A DNA stretch of 64,000 bases from Halichondria panicea (taxonomy: Eukaryota > Porifera > Demospongiae > Suberitida > Halichondriidae). The notes under the pieces are model-generated. The model saw only the letters and a program-made list of their open reading frames with translations. It did not search any database and was not told the DNA's origin. Positions 13,001 to 24,345 of the stretch are shown in pieces. How positions within the stretch are numbered: the stretch's first letter is position 1; every line of letters begins with the position of its first letter. The position numbers and the translations under genes are program-made. The stretch lies in assembly GCF_963675165.1 (NCBI RefSeq), contig NC_087381.1, positions 4,465,378 through 4,529,377 on the forward strand. The letters are read 5' to 3'.

Positions 13001-15647
13001 TGTGTAGAGTGGGTGCACCCCACTCTATATGGCATCCTTCAATGGTCACACCGGCTGTGTTAGAGAACTGCTCTCCTCAGGAGCTGTGGTGGACCTGGCT
13101 GATGAGGTGAGTATCTGTATAGGCAGCATGTTAATTCGTGGGCCATCACATCATTATTTTGGTAATTGCATGCGTACAAATATGGGCATTTTCACCAGTT
13201 CTTAGGTTCTTAGTAATAATCAGAGGAGGTAAGTCGAGGTCAACAGGGTCACTTTTAATGATCATCTTGTTCTGGATTATTGACCTTTGCTTGGATATAG
13301 CAGCTACCGTTTCTGATCGTTAATTTTCCTGCTTGGAAAGCTTGCTATACCTAGATCTATCCAGTGCAGCACACCAGTACATCAACATTTATACCCTAGC
13401 TACTGAAGGCTAATTTCCGTATAATTATTATGGCTTCAAAGAATGCAATTAACGGTCAAAAAAAGGTCAAAGGTTGCAATTAAATCTAGGATATTCTCTC
13501 AAGCTGGTTCATCTGGGGTGCGATAGCTCAACTGATTTCTGCTATGATTTATGAAGAGGATGAAGCTACATGTAGTGGTGATGTATAAACTAAGTCAGTT
13601 TTACATGTAAAACATAAGCCCATGTGGAGTTTTAATTTGTGACCTTTTGACATTACTTCTTCTGGTGATTAATGCACGGGTATAGCTATCAGATGGGCTA
13701 GAAACCTTCAATCGAACTTTCTATCTACTTCCTTCTATCCACTTCCATTCGTTGTGGTGTCATTGTTTTACTGAGCATACACGTTGTTATCCTGCGTTAG
13801 CCGGTATCTGGCTACCGGTTAGCGCATGCGCAAGCAGTCAATACCAGGCCCACTCTTCGAGAAAGTGCGGCCTGGGATCGAGACTAATATTTAGGTAGTA
13901 ACTGGCTTAATATGTATGACTCACTCTTAGAAATTTAGAGCAGTAATTCATAATAATTATTATGGGCCTGATAAATTATGCTCGGAATAATTTTGTGTCT
14001 AAAGAAAAGTTTGGGAATCAATGTCCATTTTTGGTAAATCATTACATTAAGTTTTGCATGACGATGTTCTCAGGGCAAAAAATGTGCGAAGGTGAATATA
14101 GTGCGAAGGTGAATATTATGGATCAGTTCATATCAAATACCGTATACATGTAGCGTGACATTTTCGCTGATTTCGTGGGTTAACAATCCTATATACACGA
14201 AAATTGTTAGAATTATTTGCAAAGATGAAAGACGTGGCTTCCGGTAAGCAGTCATTCCACAAAGTATAAGTGCCTCGAAAATTTCGCGCTATACGGTATG
14301 AGAATCATGATAATTACTATGTCTTACATGTATGTCAGTTGTGTGCTGTGTTTATGTCTAATTTATATTACAGTGGAACCTCCATAAAACGGACACCATT
14401 GGGGAACAGCCTTTTGGCCGTTATAGAGAGGTGGTCTTTGGGAGGTTTCGATTGCCAGCTACATGTATGTATGCTCTATGAGTCATTTCTCGCTGAAAAC
14501 GAATCTTGGAGCTTTGCTAATTGATTCTTAGGCTCATGACAAAAGGCTGTAGCTTCAGCTAGATTTTCACGATTGTGCAAAATAATGCTATCTCAGCAAT
14601 AATTTTTTGCTAATTCTGGGTGTGGCTGTCCGTTATTTTCCATTGCTAAAGCTGATTAGGAATGCTCGTTATACGGAGTAGAGAGGTGGCTGCTCCTGAG
14701 AGGTTGCTTAACATTGAAGTCGTTGTAGTTTCAATCCGGACCTGAGCTTTTGGCTGTTATATAGCGTGTGGTTGCTCTTCGGAGGTGGTCGTTAATGGAG
14801 GTTCCACTGTATGTCACGTTTTGGGGGAATAATCTGCAAGAATTGAAAAATGGGTGAAAAATAAAGCATAATTTATCAGGGCCTATAGCTGTGAATGTCT
14901 GTATTGTTCAATTCATTACTGTGTCTCCACTCTTGTAGGTTGGGGACACTGCACTCATAAAGGCAGTCGAAATGGGAGAGGAAGATACTGTAAGGGAGCT
15001 TCTCTCATCAGGGGCTTCCGTTTTCTGCAGTAATTCAGTGAGCACATGCATGTACTTTATAGAGTATACATGCAGTGTTATAACGGACTCTCTAAATAGC
15101 GGACAGCGTGCCTTGTACCAACTGCTTTTACTATCTAACTAGTGTACTTGCAACCCCAAATAGCGGACACCTCTAAACTCTGGCAAGTTACCTGCACGAA
15201 AAACACATTAATAGCAGAATAATCTCCTATAATGGACAAAGGGTGTGGTGGTTTTAGATATCTACAAGAATGGCGTCCCCTACCTGCTGCTCCACAGCAC
15301 GCATGCAGTCTGAGCTGGATATCATACCTATCAAGTAATTTTTATGCCTCGGTGCGCATGCGCAAGCGAGGTAGTTAATGACTGCATGAACAGAGGTGTC
15401 ATTTGTACCCAAACAGAAATAATTATAATACCCAACCTCTTAATTTGCAATTATCGTTGCTAGTATTGCTTGTCAGCAAAGTACTTGCCATTATTATGCA
15501 TTAGACCACTTTACCTCTTACAATCCTCTTACAATCCCTTAATAATTGTGATCATCATCACAGGATGGAGAGACTGCTTTGATATTGGCCAAGTCATGCC
15601 CTTCAGTATTAAAGCTTTTGGAGGAAGCTGCTGAATCACATCAATAA
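7072..15647 (+). CDS. Ankyrin-repeat protein, 9 exons, 288 residues
   Basis: Protein made almost only of ankyrin repeats, so a protein-binding scaffold; its partner is unknown. Exons: 7072-7161, 7692-7790, 8756-8854, 9278-9379, 9589-9687, 12474-12569, 13008-13106, 14939-15037 and 15564-15647. All boundaries are phase 0. The seven internal exons are 96-102 bp, and each encodes one 32-34-residue repeat of the form GxTPLxxA-GHxDCVRELLSSGAxVDLAD. The first exon gives MDNVTVHILARDGDL with a half repeat. The last repeat is short and ends at TAA, with AATAAA at 15690. Introns begin and end with shared sequence, showing tandem duplication of exon-intron units. No other domain or signal peptide is seen. 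The final two repeats are the most diverged. Confidence 0.85.
8061..8577 (-). mobile_element. About 517-bp dispersed repeat, copy 1 (ankyrin intron 2)
   Basis: It starts with ATGCCTCGGTGCGCATGCGC and ends near GGTGCTTTCATTA. A second copy lies in opposite orientation in a KIF23 intron (57402-57925). Read on the minus strand, both copies keep a similar peptide with [16 protein letters not shown] shorter related terminus occurs at 15343, 16289, 30540 and 38643. No transposase is visible, so it is a non-autonomous element of unknown class. Confidence 0.65.
9688..11335. other. Left part of ankyrin intron 5, no gene seen
   Basis: AT-rich sequence with GGGGCGAGCGAAGCGAGTCC at about 10774, a TATG tandem run near 10825-10850, and no supported coding sequence. 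Confidence 0.5.
11336..12344. mobile_element. About 1-kb fold-back element in ankyrin intron 5
   Basis: Outer inverted ends are AAGGTTTTGGTGGTATTTA (left) and its complement at 12326-12344. Inside each end, CTGAGGGT and TTTAGTAAA words are repeated in opposite orientation on the two sides. The centre holds a second, nested inverted-repeat element (11537-12097). No coding capacity. Confidence 0.75.
11537..12097. mobile_element. 561-bp TAG...CTA element with 9-bp target duplication
   Basis: It begins TAGCCTCGGTCCC and ends GGAATCGAGGCTA. The imperfect terminal inverted repeats extend about 100 bp, with shared TTGATTGTATCTGGG blocks on both sides. Flanks are an exact 9-bp direct repeat, GGCACAGTA, at 11528-11536 and 12098-12106. 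Long inverted ends with a 9-bp duplication resemble Mutator-like elements; that class is inferred, as no transposase is present. Confidence 0.8.
14371..14809. mobile_element. 439-bp Tc1/mariner-like miniature element
   Basis: Terminal inverted repeats start CAGTGGAACCTCC and end GGAGGTTCCACTG, flanked on both sides by TA (14369-14370 and 14810-14811). CAGT termini and a TA duplication fit the Tc1/mariner/pogo superfamily. There is no transposase. It lies in ankyrin intron 7. Confidence 0.75.
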
Positions 15648-15689
15648 TGCGTCATGTGTGTTTTTAGTTCAAGACTTTTGTGTGGAACG

Positions 15690-15695
15690 AATAAA
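15690..15695 (+). terminator. Polyadenylation signal of the ankyrin gene
   Basis: AATAAA 43 bp after the TAA stop, followed by an A/T-rich stretch. Confidence 0.65.
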
Positions 15696-15699
15696 AAAA

Positions 15700-17108
15700 T
15701 ATAATGTATTATTACTTTCACCGATATAAGATTATTTTCACTGATATAAGCTCATACTTTTCTTTGAGAAATAAATAACTATGCTGGAGGATTTCCAGTG
15801 GTGTTCTTCAAGTTTGCCTCTTGAAATCACTAGAAGTCGATCATGATGGGGAAGCTCATCCATAACAATTCCACGTTGGTAATGTAATTTAGTGGTCTTA
15901 ATCACTATTGCCTCACCCCGGGGATTAGACCAATCACATGCATGATCTAATCCCCTGGTGTATACAGAGGAGGAGGTACGTACGACACGAGTACCTCGGT
16001 TATGTTTTATCACGTTCAAAATTCAACAATTAAAGTCATTGTTGCGTGACTGACTTATTAACTTTTTAAGTTTAGCCTGAACGAGTTACTCGTGTCGGAC
16101 CTCCTGAGTCCTCCTCAGCACATCGTTATGGTATACATGTAGTTCCTAGTACGACACAGGCCCGGGTTATGTGGGGATTAATTAGGCATCTAAGTCCCCC
16201 TATATAGGTAGGGAGGCAACCTATCCCTGGTAGGGGGGGGGGGGGGGGGGAGTCATTGTTGGTTTGACAAGTGCATATAACTCAATAATTATGCCTTGAG
16301 GCGAAGCTGCACGAGGATACGGTAAAGCTGACTGTGTGTGTGTGTGTGTTAGTCCTTTATCCTTGAGTAGTAGTGGCCATTTGTTAACTTGACCTCTTTC
16401 CAGACACACCCCTTATTCCTGTACGTGAATGTATGTGCATGCGCGCTCATCCCATGTGCTTGTGAGAGAATCCATTTTGAACCCCAGATTAGGCCTCTCA
16501 TGCAGGTCGGTTAAGGCCATTTTTCTTGAAATTGAAGAAAAAGTGTAGTATAAAGAACTACCATTTTTTGTAAAAAAATCTTTTCAATTACACATTATTT
16601 TTCACAAAATGTACATGTATTGTAAACAGGAATACTTTTCATCTGATAACATTATTACCATGGTTACTATCTTGGTATGTGCGTTAACTGTGACCAAATA
16701 CGGCTTACCTTATCCAATAGTTTTGAAAATGCTGCCTCCAATACCAAGTTGTAGAAAGCAATGTTGGTATCAAAAGAAAGCTCTTAGTGAGGTCTACTAT
16801 ATAGCAATGTGGATATTTGGTGTGAGCTCATTTTAGCTCTGATTATAGCAACTTTATTGAAAAAATGCTCAAAAAACGTGAAATTTATGATTTGCATGTA
16901 TGCTTACTGTGCAAAATACGTGATAGCAGCCCTAAATATCCACTTCCATTGTACTGTAGTAAGAGCTTTTTTTTATACTAAGATTGAACCATGAAAGTGA
17001 TTATTGGTGACAGCGTTCTTTAGTTAAAGTAAATCGCAAGTTAATGTACACAACAATTAGTAACCATGGCAACGGTGTTATCATCCTGATCCATTTTATG
17101 TATCTAAT
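15700..17108. other. Intergenic region with repeats
   Basis: An imperfect inverted repeat at about 15967-16117 (GAGGAGGTACGTACGACACG against CGTGTCGGACCTCCTGAGTC) looks like a small transposon. There is a long G run near 16228-16250 and a TG run near 16333. No gene is supported between the ankyrin polyadenylation signal and the hairpin at 17109. Confidence 0.55.
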
Positions 17109-17156
17109 TAGCCTCATTCACCGGCTAGCGGGAAGTGCGGCCTGGGATCGAGGCTA
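17109..17156. mobile_element. 48-bp hairpin insertion with exact 9-bp duplication
   Basis: TAGCCTCATTCACCGG to GGGATCGAGGCTA, flanked by GTATCTAAT at 17100-17108 and again at 17157-17165. Same termini as the 561-bp element at 11537-12097. Confidence 0.75.
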
Positions 17157-17757
17157 GTATCTAATATGAATTCCGAATAAAAAGGTGCACAATGAAACCA
17201 TTACACAATGACAATGAGTAGACTGCAATGCACTCTCATTTATGGCCAATATTTGTGAAACGGTCTTAATTAGCCAATTGCAACCTGAGCAGGCAAATAA
17301 TTTATTATGCTCTTTTCCCCCTATATTATATATTCTGTTTTAATTTGAGCACTGCCTCAAATTCAGCCTATTTTGCCTGTCGAAAGAACCCATAATGCCC
17401 CACATTAACGTCTTTTTTCAAGTATTAGTAACAAATCTTGTTGTATTAATTGCATTTGTAACAAAACTGAAGGTTCAACATAATATATAAATACACATTC
17501 AGCAGCAGCCGAGGACCATTGCATGGATTTGCACAAAACTGACCTAATTCACAATTTTAACCTATTTCCCAATTATGTGGGCATAATGACCTATTATGCT
17601 CTATGCCGGCATAATTTGCCAGGGCCTATATACCTTAGATCCTGGCAGAATCTTTTCTCCAGCTGGTAAGCCGCAAAAAACAAACAATGATACCATAATA
17701 GATACAATCAGGAGTGCAATAGATGCATGTACACAAGTCTTGTTATAGATACCATAA

Positions 17758-18087
17758 TACGGTATTCATGCTTTTGGGTGCATGCGTATAATAATTATTG
17801 TAACTACATGTAAAACGAGTGGTGCAATTAAGCTGCGCTGTGCTAATTATGCCTCTCGCCTCTATATATATATGCATACACAAGTCTTTTCTTCTTGGTT
17901 ATAGATGATAATAATAATTACACTTTCTTCTCATTCTCATTACTATTCTTACAGACAACAGACTTGACAATACTTTTTGAGCGAAAACAAAACATGGTGA
18001 GAGGCATTAGCACAGCGCAGCTTGCACCACTCGTTTTACATGCAGTTACAATTATTATACACATGCACCCAAAAGCGTATACCGTAT
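17758..18087. mobile_element. About 330-bp inverted-repeat element
   Basis: The left arm (TACGGTATTCATGCTTTTGG, then GTGCATGCG and the block around GCAATTAAGCTGCGCTGTGC) is repeated in reverse complement at 17996-18087. Arms are about 90-100 bp around a short AT-rich centre. No coding capacity. Confidence 0.65.
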
Positions 18088-19398
18088 ATGCTCGATCAGA
18101 GGCCGCTCTTGTATAAAGGCCGCACTCAAATAGTAGCCTCCCTTGCTAGCAAAATGAAACATTTAGTAGCCGCTCTCAAATAGTAGCCTCAGTGTATGGA
18201 ACGCCGTTTGCGACAAAATTCAGACAGAATTAATTGGCGTGTGCATCCAAATAAAATCGATTTTTGAAGATCGATTTCTAATAATCGATTTTTGGCAGTT
18301 GATATTCGATTTACACGTGAACAATCTTTGACAAATTCGATTATTGATATCTGCTAATGGACTTTGATAAACGAAATTCGATTTTTACTAATCGATTTTT
18401 AGACTATGAAAATCGATTCAATAATCGATTTTTGATAATCAATTTTTGAAAATCGATTACAAAAATCGCAATTGATTGATACTAGCCTCGAATCCAGGCC
18501 GATTAAAATGGATTCAAGGCTACAGTTAGGCCTCCCTTGAAACTCAGAACATGCACAAACTCCTTCTCCGCGTCCTGGAATTAAAGCTTGGCTTGGTTAG
18601 CTATCTCACATGATAGACTATAACGCAAAAGCGAAACATTATTGTTTTTTGGAACCATTAAAAAGAAGGGCCATAAGTCACAGTAAAATCATTAATTTTA
18701 GAACTGTTCAGTTGATGCTATCTTATTTAGTTCCTTCGTGCAGCCATTTTCGTATGCTTTCTCGCCAGCACTGTTTTATTTGGCCATCTTGTGTGTGCTT
18801 AGAGAGCTGAGAAAGAGTTTGGTGATTCCAGATAGAATAGAAGTCATGAATAGTGGCTTCTTCAATGCAAAATTTCTCTAAGGATAGTCTCACGTGATAC
18901 AGCTTTAGACAGGGGCCCCCCCAGCCCACCTCAGAGCAGTTCTAAAATCGATTATCAAAAATCGAATTTCAATAATCAAAAATTGAATATCAGATCCATT
19001 GTCAAAGATCGTTCACGTGTAAATCGAAAATCAACTGTAAAAAATCGATTATTAAAAATCGATTTTATATTGGATGCACACGCCTATCACATTCTGCCTG
19101 AATTTTGTCGCAAACGGCGTTCCATATCAGTGAACTTTGACTCTAGCATTTCTGCAGGTGGCAGCCAAAAAAATTATTACTAGCAGCTAGCTACATGTAC
19201 GTACGTAGCTATGAGTAGCAGCTTGTTAGTGCTTCACAAAGACTTTCTCATGGCAGAGTTCAAGTTTATGCAGGTGAAAACAACTTTTGATGACAAACTG
19301 GAGCTAATAAACACCGCTCTTGAACAGTGGCCCTCTTGAATTGTAGCCTCCTCTTCGAAACATTTAGTAGCCGCGGCTCCTGATCAAGCATATACGGT
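18081..19398. mobile_element. About 1.3-kb fold-back element rich in ATCGATTTTT palindromes
   Basis: Outer ends ACCGTATATGCTCGATCAG (18081) and its near complement ending TATACGGT (19398). A second pair of arms (GGAACGCCGTTTGCGACAAA near 18197 and its complement near 19109) and a pair with TTTACACGTGAAC complete a long fold-back. The arms contain many ATCGATTTTT / AAAAATCGAT units. The outer ends resemble those of neighbouring ACCGTAT-ended elements. Confidence 0.65.
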
Positions 19399-19565
19399 AT
19401 TCGTGGTTGAAGCTCTGACTACAAATATTTTACCCACGAATGAAGTGACCTTGTCCACCTTTACCTGCAGTGCAAGCAAGAGCAGCAACCACGAAAATGT
19501 TATCCACGAAGTGACGTACTCAACTACGAATTGTTTTGCCCTGAAAATTACCCGCTATACGTTAC

Positions 19566-19735
19566 CATTTATATTTTTTTTTACTAATACAAGCATAATT
19601 ATAAGGATCAAGGACAAAAACCAAGTAGCAACTGAATGCTAAAAGGTACCATTTATAATTTTTTTTACAATGATTTAATACAAGCATAATTATAAGGATT
19701 AAGGACAAAAACCAAGTAGCAACTGAATGCTAATT
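19566..19735. repeat. Tandem duplication of about 80 bp
   Basis: Two copies containing ACAAGCATAATTATAAGGAT and ACAAAAACCAAGTAGCAACT follow one another. Confidence 0.75.
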
Positions 19736-19810
19736 ATGTATAAAGGTAGCCCTAAAGAAAAAAACAAAAACAAACGACATGGCAGAAATAATACATGTGC
19801 CCACACACAC

Positions 19811-20944
19811 TCAATCACGTCCACAGTTTGTACGTTCTAGTCCTCCCCAGAAACTGGACTGTTGTCACTGACATAGAAACGCGAGCGACTATTGCACAGT
19901 TGAGACACTGGCTTTTTTAGAGTCAACTTTAGTTTTCTTCTTCTAGTCTAAGCAAGGTAGCAGGGGAAACTCTCTCTCCACACCACATGGATGTAAGTGT
20001 GCCCAATCACGTCCACAGTTTGTACGTTCTAGTCCTCCCCAGAAACTGGACTGTTGTCACTGACATAGAAACGCGAGCGACTATTGCACAGTTGAGACAC
20101 TGGATTTTTAGAGTCAACTTTAGTTTTCTTCTTCTAGTCTAAGCAAGGTAGCAGGGGAAACTCTCTCCACACCACATGGATGTAAGTGTGCCCAATCACG
20201 TCCACAGTTTGTACGTTCTAGTCCTCCCCAGAAACTGGACTGTTGTCACTGACATAGAAACGCGAGCGACTATTGCACAGTTGAGACACTGGCTTTTTAG
20301 AGTCAACTTTAGTTTTCTTCTTCTAGTCTAAGCAAGGTAGCAGGGGAAACTCTCTCCACACCACATGGATGTAAGTGTGCCCAATCACGTCCACAGTTTG
20401 TACGTTCTAGTCCTCCCCAGAAACTGGACTGTTGTTACTGACATAAAAACGCGAGCGACTATTGCACAGTTGAGACACTGGCTTTTTAGAGTCAACTTTA
20501 AGAACCAGTTTTCTTCTTCTAGTCTAAGCAAGGTAGCAGGGGAAATCCTCTCCACACCACATGGATGTAAGTGTGCCCAATCACGTCCAGTCCTCCCCAG
20601 AAACTGGACTGTTGTTACTGACATAGAAACGCGAGCGACTATTGCACAGTTGAGACACTGGCTTTTTAGAGTCAACTTTAAGAACCAGTTTTCTTCTTCT
20701 AGTCTAAGCAAGGTAGCAGGGGAAATCCTCTCCACACCACATGGATGTAAGTGTGCCCAATCATGTCCACAGTTTGTACGTTCTAGTCCTCCCCAGAAAC
20801 TGGACTGTTGTTACTGACATAGAAACGTGAGCGACTATTGCACAGTTGAGACACTGGCTTTTTAGTTAGAAGAACCAGTTTTCTTCTTCTAGTCTGAACA
20901 AGATAGCAGGGGAAACCCTCTCCACACCACATGGATGTAAGTGT
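19811..20944. repeat. Six-copy tandem repeat, 180-196-bp unit
   Basis: Unit starts recur at 19991, 20180, 20369, 20565, 20745 and 20935 (ATGTAAGTGTG). Each unit contains CCAGAAACTGGACTGTTGT, GCGAGCGACTATTGCACAG and GGTAGCAGGGGAAA. Spacings are 189, 189, 196, 180 and 190 bp. Several units happen to be open in one frame on each strand, giving 116-150-residue open frames; I do not regard these as genes. Each unit ends with GAT|GTAAGT, a perfect donor-like signal. Confidence 0.9.
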
Positions 20945-22429
20945 GCTGTATCTAGCACATAATTCTGTGTCCATGTAGATCCCTGCACAAAGCATCCGCA
21001 CACATACCCTGATGTCATTTTTTATGACGTGCCTCAAGATAATTTAAAAGGAGTTCATCTCAAGTGGTGGACATGACGACTTTAAAATACTAGTGATTGT
21101 TCCAGCTAATGTTGTCCCGCTCGCAGCAGGGCCCAGGGACCTCAGTCTGTAGGCATTAAAGTACAACCGAACCTTAATTGCCTCCAAGGATGTGTTTGTG
21201 ATGTCATCCTAGCGCCTGAAGGCATTCAGTCTGCAGTGCAGTACGTCTGTCCTACTTGAGGTGGAAGATAGTCTAGTCATGTACAGCCAACAGGAATCAG
21301 TCTGCAGTACGTCCTAGCTACTTGACTCAAGTCTTGAGCCAGTAGGACTGACAACAGTGGACCTCTACACTGTCGGTCTCCTTGGCTCGATCCATGGGTC
21401 CCACACACCACGTAGAAGATTAGAACTAGAAATCTTCAACCTAGTTAGGCCCACGTGGCGGTAGTGGGCTCACTTTACAAGGGGTGATAAAACAGGAAAT
21501 GAGGAAATGAGAAATGAGGAAATAAGAAAATTTAATAGGAAATGAAGAAATGAGAACGAGAAATGAGAAACAAGCTGTTAGGCGCAGGCAGAGCAAGTCT
21601 GAAGACGAAGCTAGCATCTACTGAGCTACAGGTACCTCCTGGTGCTCTGCCACCATACAGGCATACTAACTTATGTTCCTCTGTCAGCTGGTACACGGTG
21701 TGACACTCTACCTCTATCTACTTGTGTGCCATGTACGACTGGCATGGTTCAGACATCAGATCTACGTACCTACGTAACGGTACTTACATGTACTGTCCTA
21801 CAGTCCCACAGTCCCAAACAATTTACCTAGCTATGCGTGGCTATACTCATTCACCGATTTCACAATCTGGTGGGCAAGTGATAGTCAATGGACTGGACTC
21901 AATGTCAACATCTACATGTAAGCAACAGCAAAGAAACTTCCAAAACTGTTTGTCAAACCAAGCAATTTCTAATCTTCCAGTCATGTCGTAAAGCTGCAGG
22001 AAGTAATGACATTAGTACACTGTACTGGTATCATATCCAATCTCGCTACAGGGTGAATAAAGCAATTCCCATTACCATTCTCACAAGCAATGCCTATATA
22101 GTGAAGGCTGATGCTAATGAAAGAAAGCTCACTGTGCCATCTGAAGCGATGTAAAATTTAATTCCTACAATGTGTCTGACAACCTGTACTGTGTGGAGGT
22201 GCCTATAATTATATATGAAACTTCTCGGTGCTACTATATATATTTAAAATACTTAGTCACCTACTAGCATCTTGGCTGATATCAGTCATTATTGTGCATC
22301 TATTATCAATCGATGTCATAATTAATTTTGTGTACCCATGGTGATGATCATAACCTATTTCTTATTTCTTCATTTCCTATTTCTTATTTCCTCATTTCAT
22401 TTCTCATTTCTCATTCCCTGTACAGTGGT
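20945..22429. other. Intergenic region, no gene; GAAATGA inverted repeat
   Basis: A GAAATGAGG-rich purine tract at 21489-21570 is answered by its complement at 22350-22425, so the 0.9-kb interval between could fold back. Short open frames inside have no similarity I recognise. Confidence 0.5.
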
Positions 22430-23476
22430 TTGCAGAACAGTTGTCATACTCAGATAGGCAGTAGGCGGTGGCTCTTAAGTGTGTTGTGGTTTTGTGGTCT
22501 TTTCACACTATAGACCTTTTACTCATGATCAATCATGACAGCAACCTTAAAAGAGTTTTTCCCCATGAACTGTATGTTGAGCTGTACAACCTTTAATGAA
22601 TATGGTGTATACCTTCCCGGATCCCACAAGAAAAGTACTGAAAAGTAGTTTCCCATGATGATTCATGAGTCTATACATGTACAAGTAAACAGACTAGACC
22701 TTTTTACTCATGAATCATCATGGAATGACCTTTTTTAAAGTTGCTGTCAAGAGCTAAACTGCCCATCACTTTTAATAATCCTCTGAATATGGTGCAGCAG
22801 GAGCAGCACTGAAGAGAGTATAGTACAATTCAAATTTACTAAACACGCAGCGTTGATTAAATTTTAAACTAATTTTCAGTACTTTTCTTGTGGGAAGATA
22901 TACAACATAATTATTCATTAAAGGTTGTACAGCTTAACATATACATGTAGTTTACAGGGTTTTGCAGAATCTTTGCAATATCCACAAAAAAGCGTTTTGC
23001 GTTGAGCGTTCCTTATAAGGTTATCTGTGGTCAACCATAAAGTTGTAGATCTTAGTCAGCATGTCAACAATGCACTATTCCAAACAGTTGATGGATCAAC
23101 TTGAAGATTCTCAGCAACACTTTGATAAGACAGTCCAAGCAGCTCTGTCTGATGCACTATTCTCCACCTTATATCCCCTTGGTCAGCTTTTTTCACAAGA
23201 AAAAGCCATTTTGTTTTTGAATTTTGCTTCCCAATCAGACTTGGCATTTCACCACAATGTGTATATGACACCACAATGTGTAAACATTAGATATCCATAT
23301 AAGGAACACTCTACACCCTCTATTTCAAAGATTCTGCAAAACCCTGTATGGGAAGTTGCTGTCATGATTGATCATGAGGAAAGGTCTATATATAGTGTGA
23401 AAAGACCACAAAACCACAACACACTTAAGAGCCACCGCCTACTGCCTATCTGAGTATGACAACTGTTCTGCAAAGA
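22430..23476. mobile_element. Tc1/mariner-type element remnant with about 120-bp inverted ends
   Basis: The left arm from GCAGAACAGTTGTCATACTC (22437) onward is repeated in reverse complement at 23355-23474 (ending CAACTGTTCTGC). Secondary inverted arms lie inside (around CACAAGAAAAGTACTG and its complement). It contains a transposase fragment and directly abuts a truncated sulfotransferase copy at 23477. Confidence 0.6.
23076..23175 (-). pseudogene. Transposase helix-turn-helix fragment (Tc1/IS630 type)
   Basis: The minus strand reads DIRWRIVHQTELLGLSYQSV followed by AENLQVDPSTVW. This matches the N-terminal DNA-binding helix-turn-helix typical of Tc1/IS630-family transposases (LS..WIAE.L.VDPSTV pattern). 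The DDE catalytic part is absent, so it is a relic and cannot be active. Confidence 0.6.
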
Positions 23477-23784
23477 GATTTTTTTTTCTCTTTAGCTGAT
23501 TCTGTTGCTAACATTTCTCAGTCAATAACTTCTGGAGATCGGCTTTTGGAAATTCACAACCATGAGTTAGTATCTCATCCTGAAGATACTGTCTTCAAGT
23601 TGTGCCAATTTCTGAACATTGATTGCCCAAGAGATTATCTAAAATTGTGTGCAGCAAAAGTGTTTCCGAAAATATCGAGATCAAGATTTACTGTGGACTG
23701 GCCGGAAGAGATGAAGAAAATTGTGCAGAGCCATCTTGAACTGTATCCCTTTTTTTAACGATTATTCATTTGAAAGTTTAATGT
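23477..23784 (+). pseudogene. Sulfotransferase 3' fragment A
   Basis: Matches the last about 100 codons of the intact gene at 24992-26053, from FFFSLADSV to LELYPFF. One extra T in the T run at about 23750 shifts the frame and ends the product early at FF. The 5' two thirds, including both PAPS-binding motifs, are missing and replaced by the inverted-repeat element to the left. Non-functional by inference. Confidence 0.85.
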
Positions 23785-23814
23785 AGTACCTTGTACGTAA
23801 CTGCACATTAAAAT

Positions 23815-24345
23815 TAACGAGTGTTGCAAGCGTGCACTTACTAATGCCTCTCGCCATGTTTTAGCTTTCGCTCAAAAGTATTAGAGTGTTATAGAAGAGG
23901 TAAATAATTTGCAATGTGCTTTAATTGTTTCACAAGAAAGGGGCGTCCACAGTTAATAGTGCATACTGATCGTCTTAAAATTAATGGCCTGTAGCCAAAC
24001 AGTGGGAGCAAACCTTTGTCGAAGGCATAGTCAGTAGTCTGTGAGATAAGCAGAATTCAACCACAGAAAGTAGTATCTATAACAAGCAGTCTAAAAAGAG
24101 TTATCAGAAAAGGTTGGTTTGTGGCTTGCCAGGACCTCAACAAAGAAGACGAGTGTTGTAAGCGTGCGCTTGCTAATGCCTCTCGCCATGTTTTTGCTTT
24201 CGCTCAAAAGTATTAAGAGTGTTATAGAAGAGGTAAATAATTTGCAATGTGCTTTGATTGTTTTACAAGAAAGGGGTGTCCATGCACAGTTAATAGTGCA
24301 TACTGATCGTCATGGCCTGTGCGGATCCAGCCAAAAATGTATAGG
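23815..24345. repeat. Duplicated about 170-bp block downstream of fragment A
   Basis: The stretch with GCCTCTCGCCATGTTTT and GGTAAATAATTTGCAATGTG occurs twice, about 300 bp apart, and again in the second segment (32190-32690). A part recurs at 29620. Small open frames here are not supported as genes. Confidence 0.7.

Noticed and set aside
20385-20735. 116-residue minus-strand open frame
   Set aside because: Antisense of the same satellite array.
20365-20817. 150-residue open frame with two internal repeats
   Set aside because: It is the satellite unit read in frame; the preceding units have stops at the same place and there is no splice or start context.
19811-20944. CRISPR-like array
   Set aside because: Units are directly adjacent long repeats without unique spacers, and the genome is eukaryotic.
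23061-23453. 130-residue plus-strand open frame
   Set aside because: Antisense of the transposase fragment and of the terminal inverted repeat.
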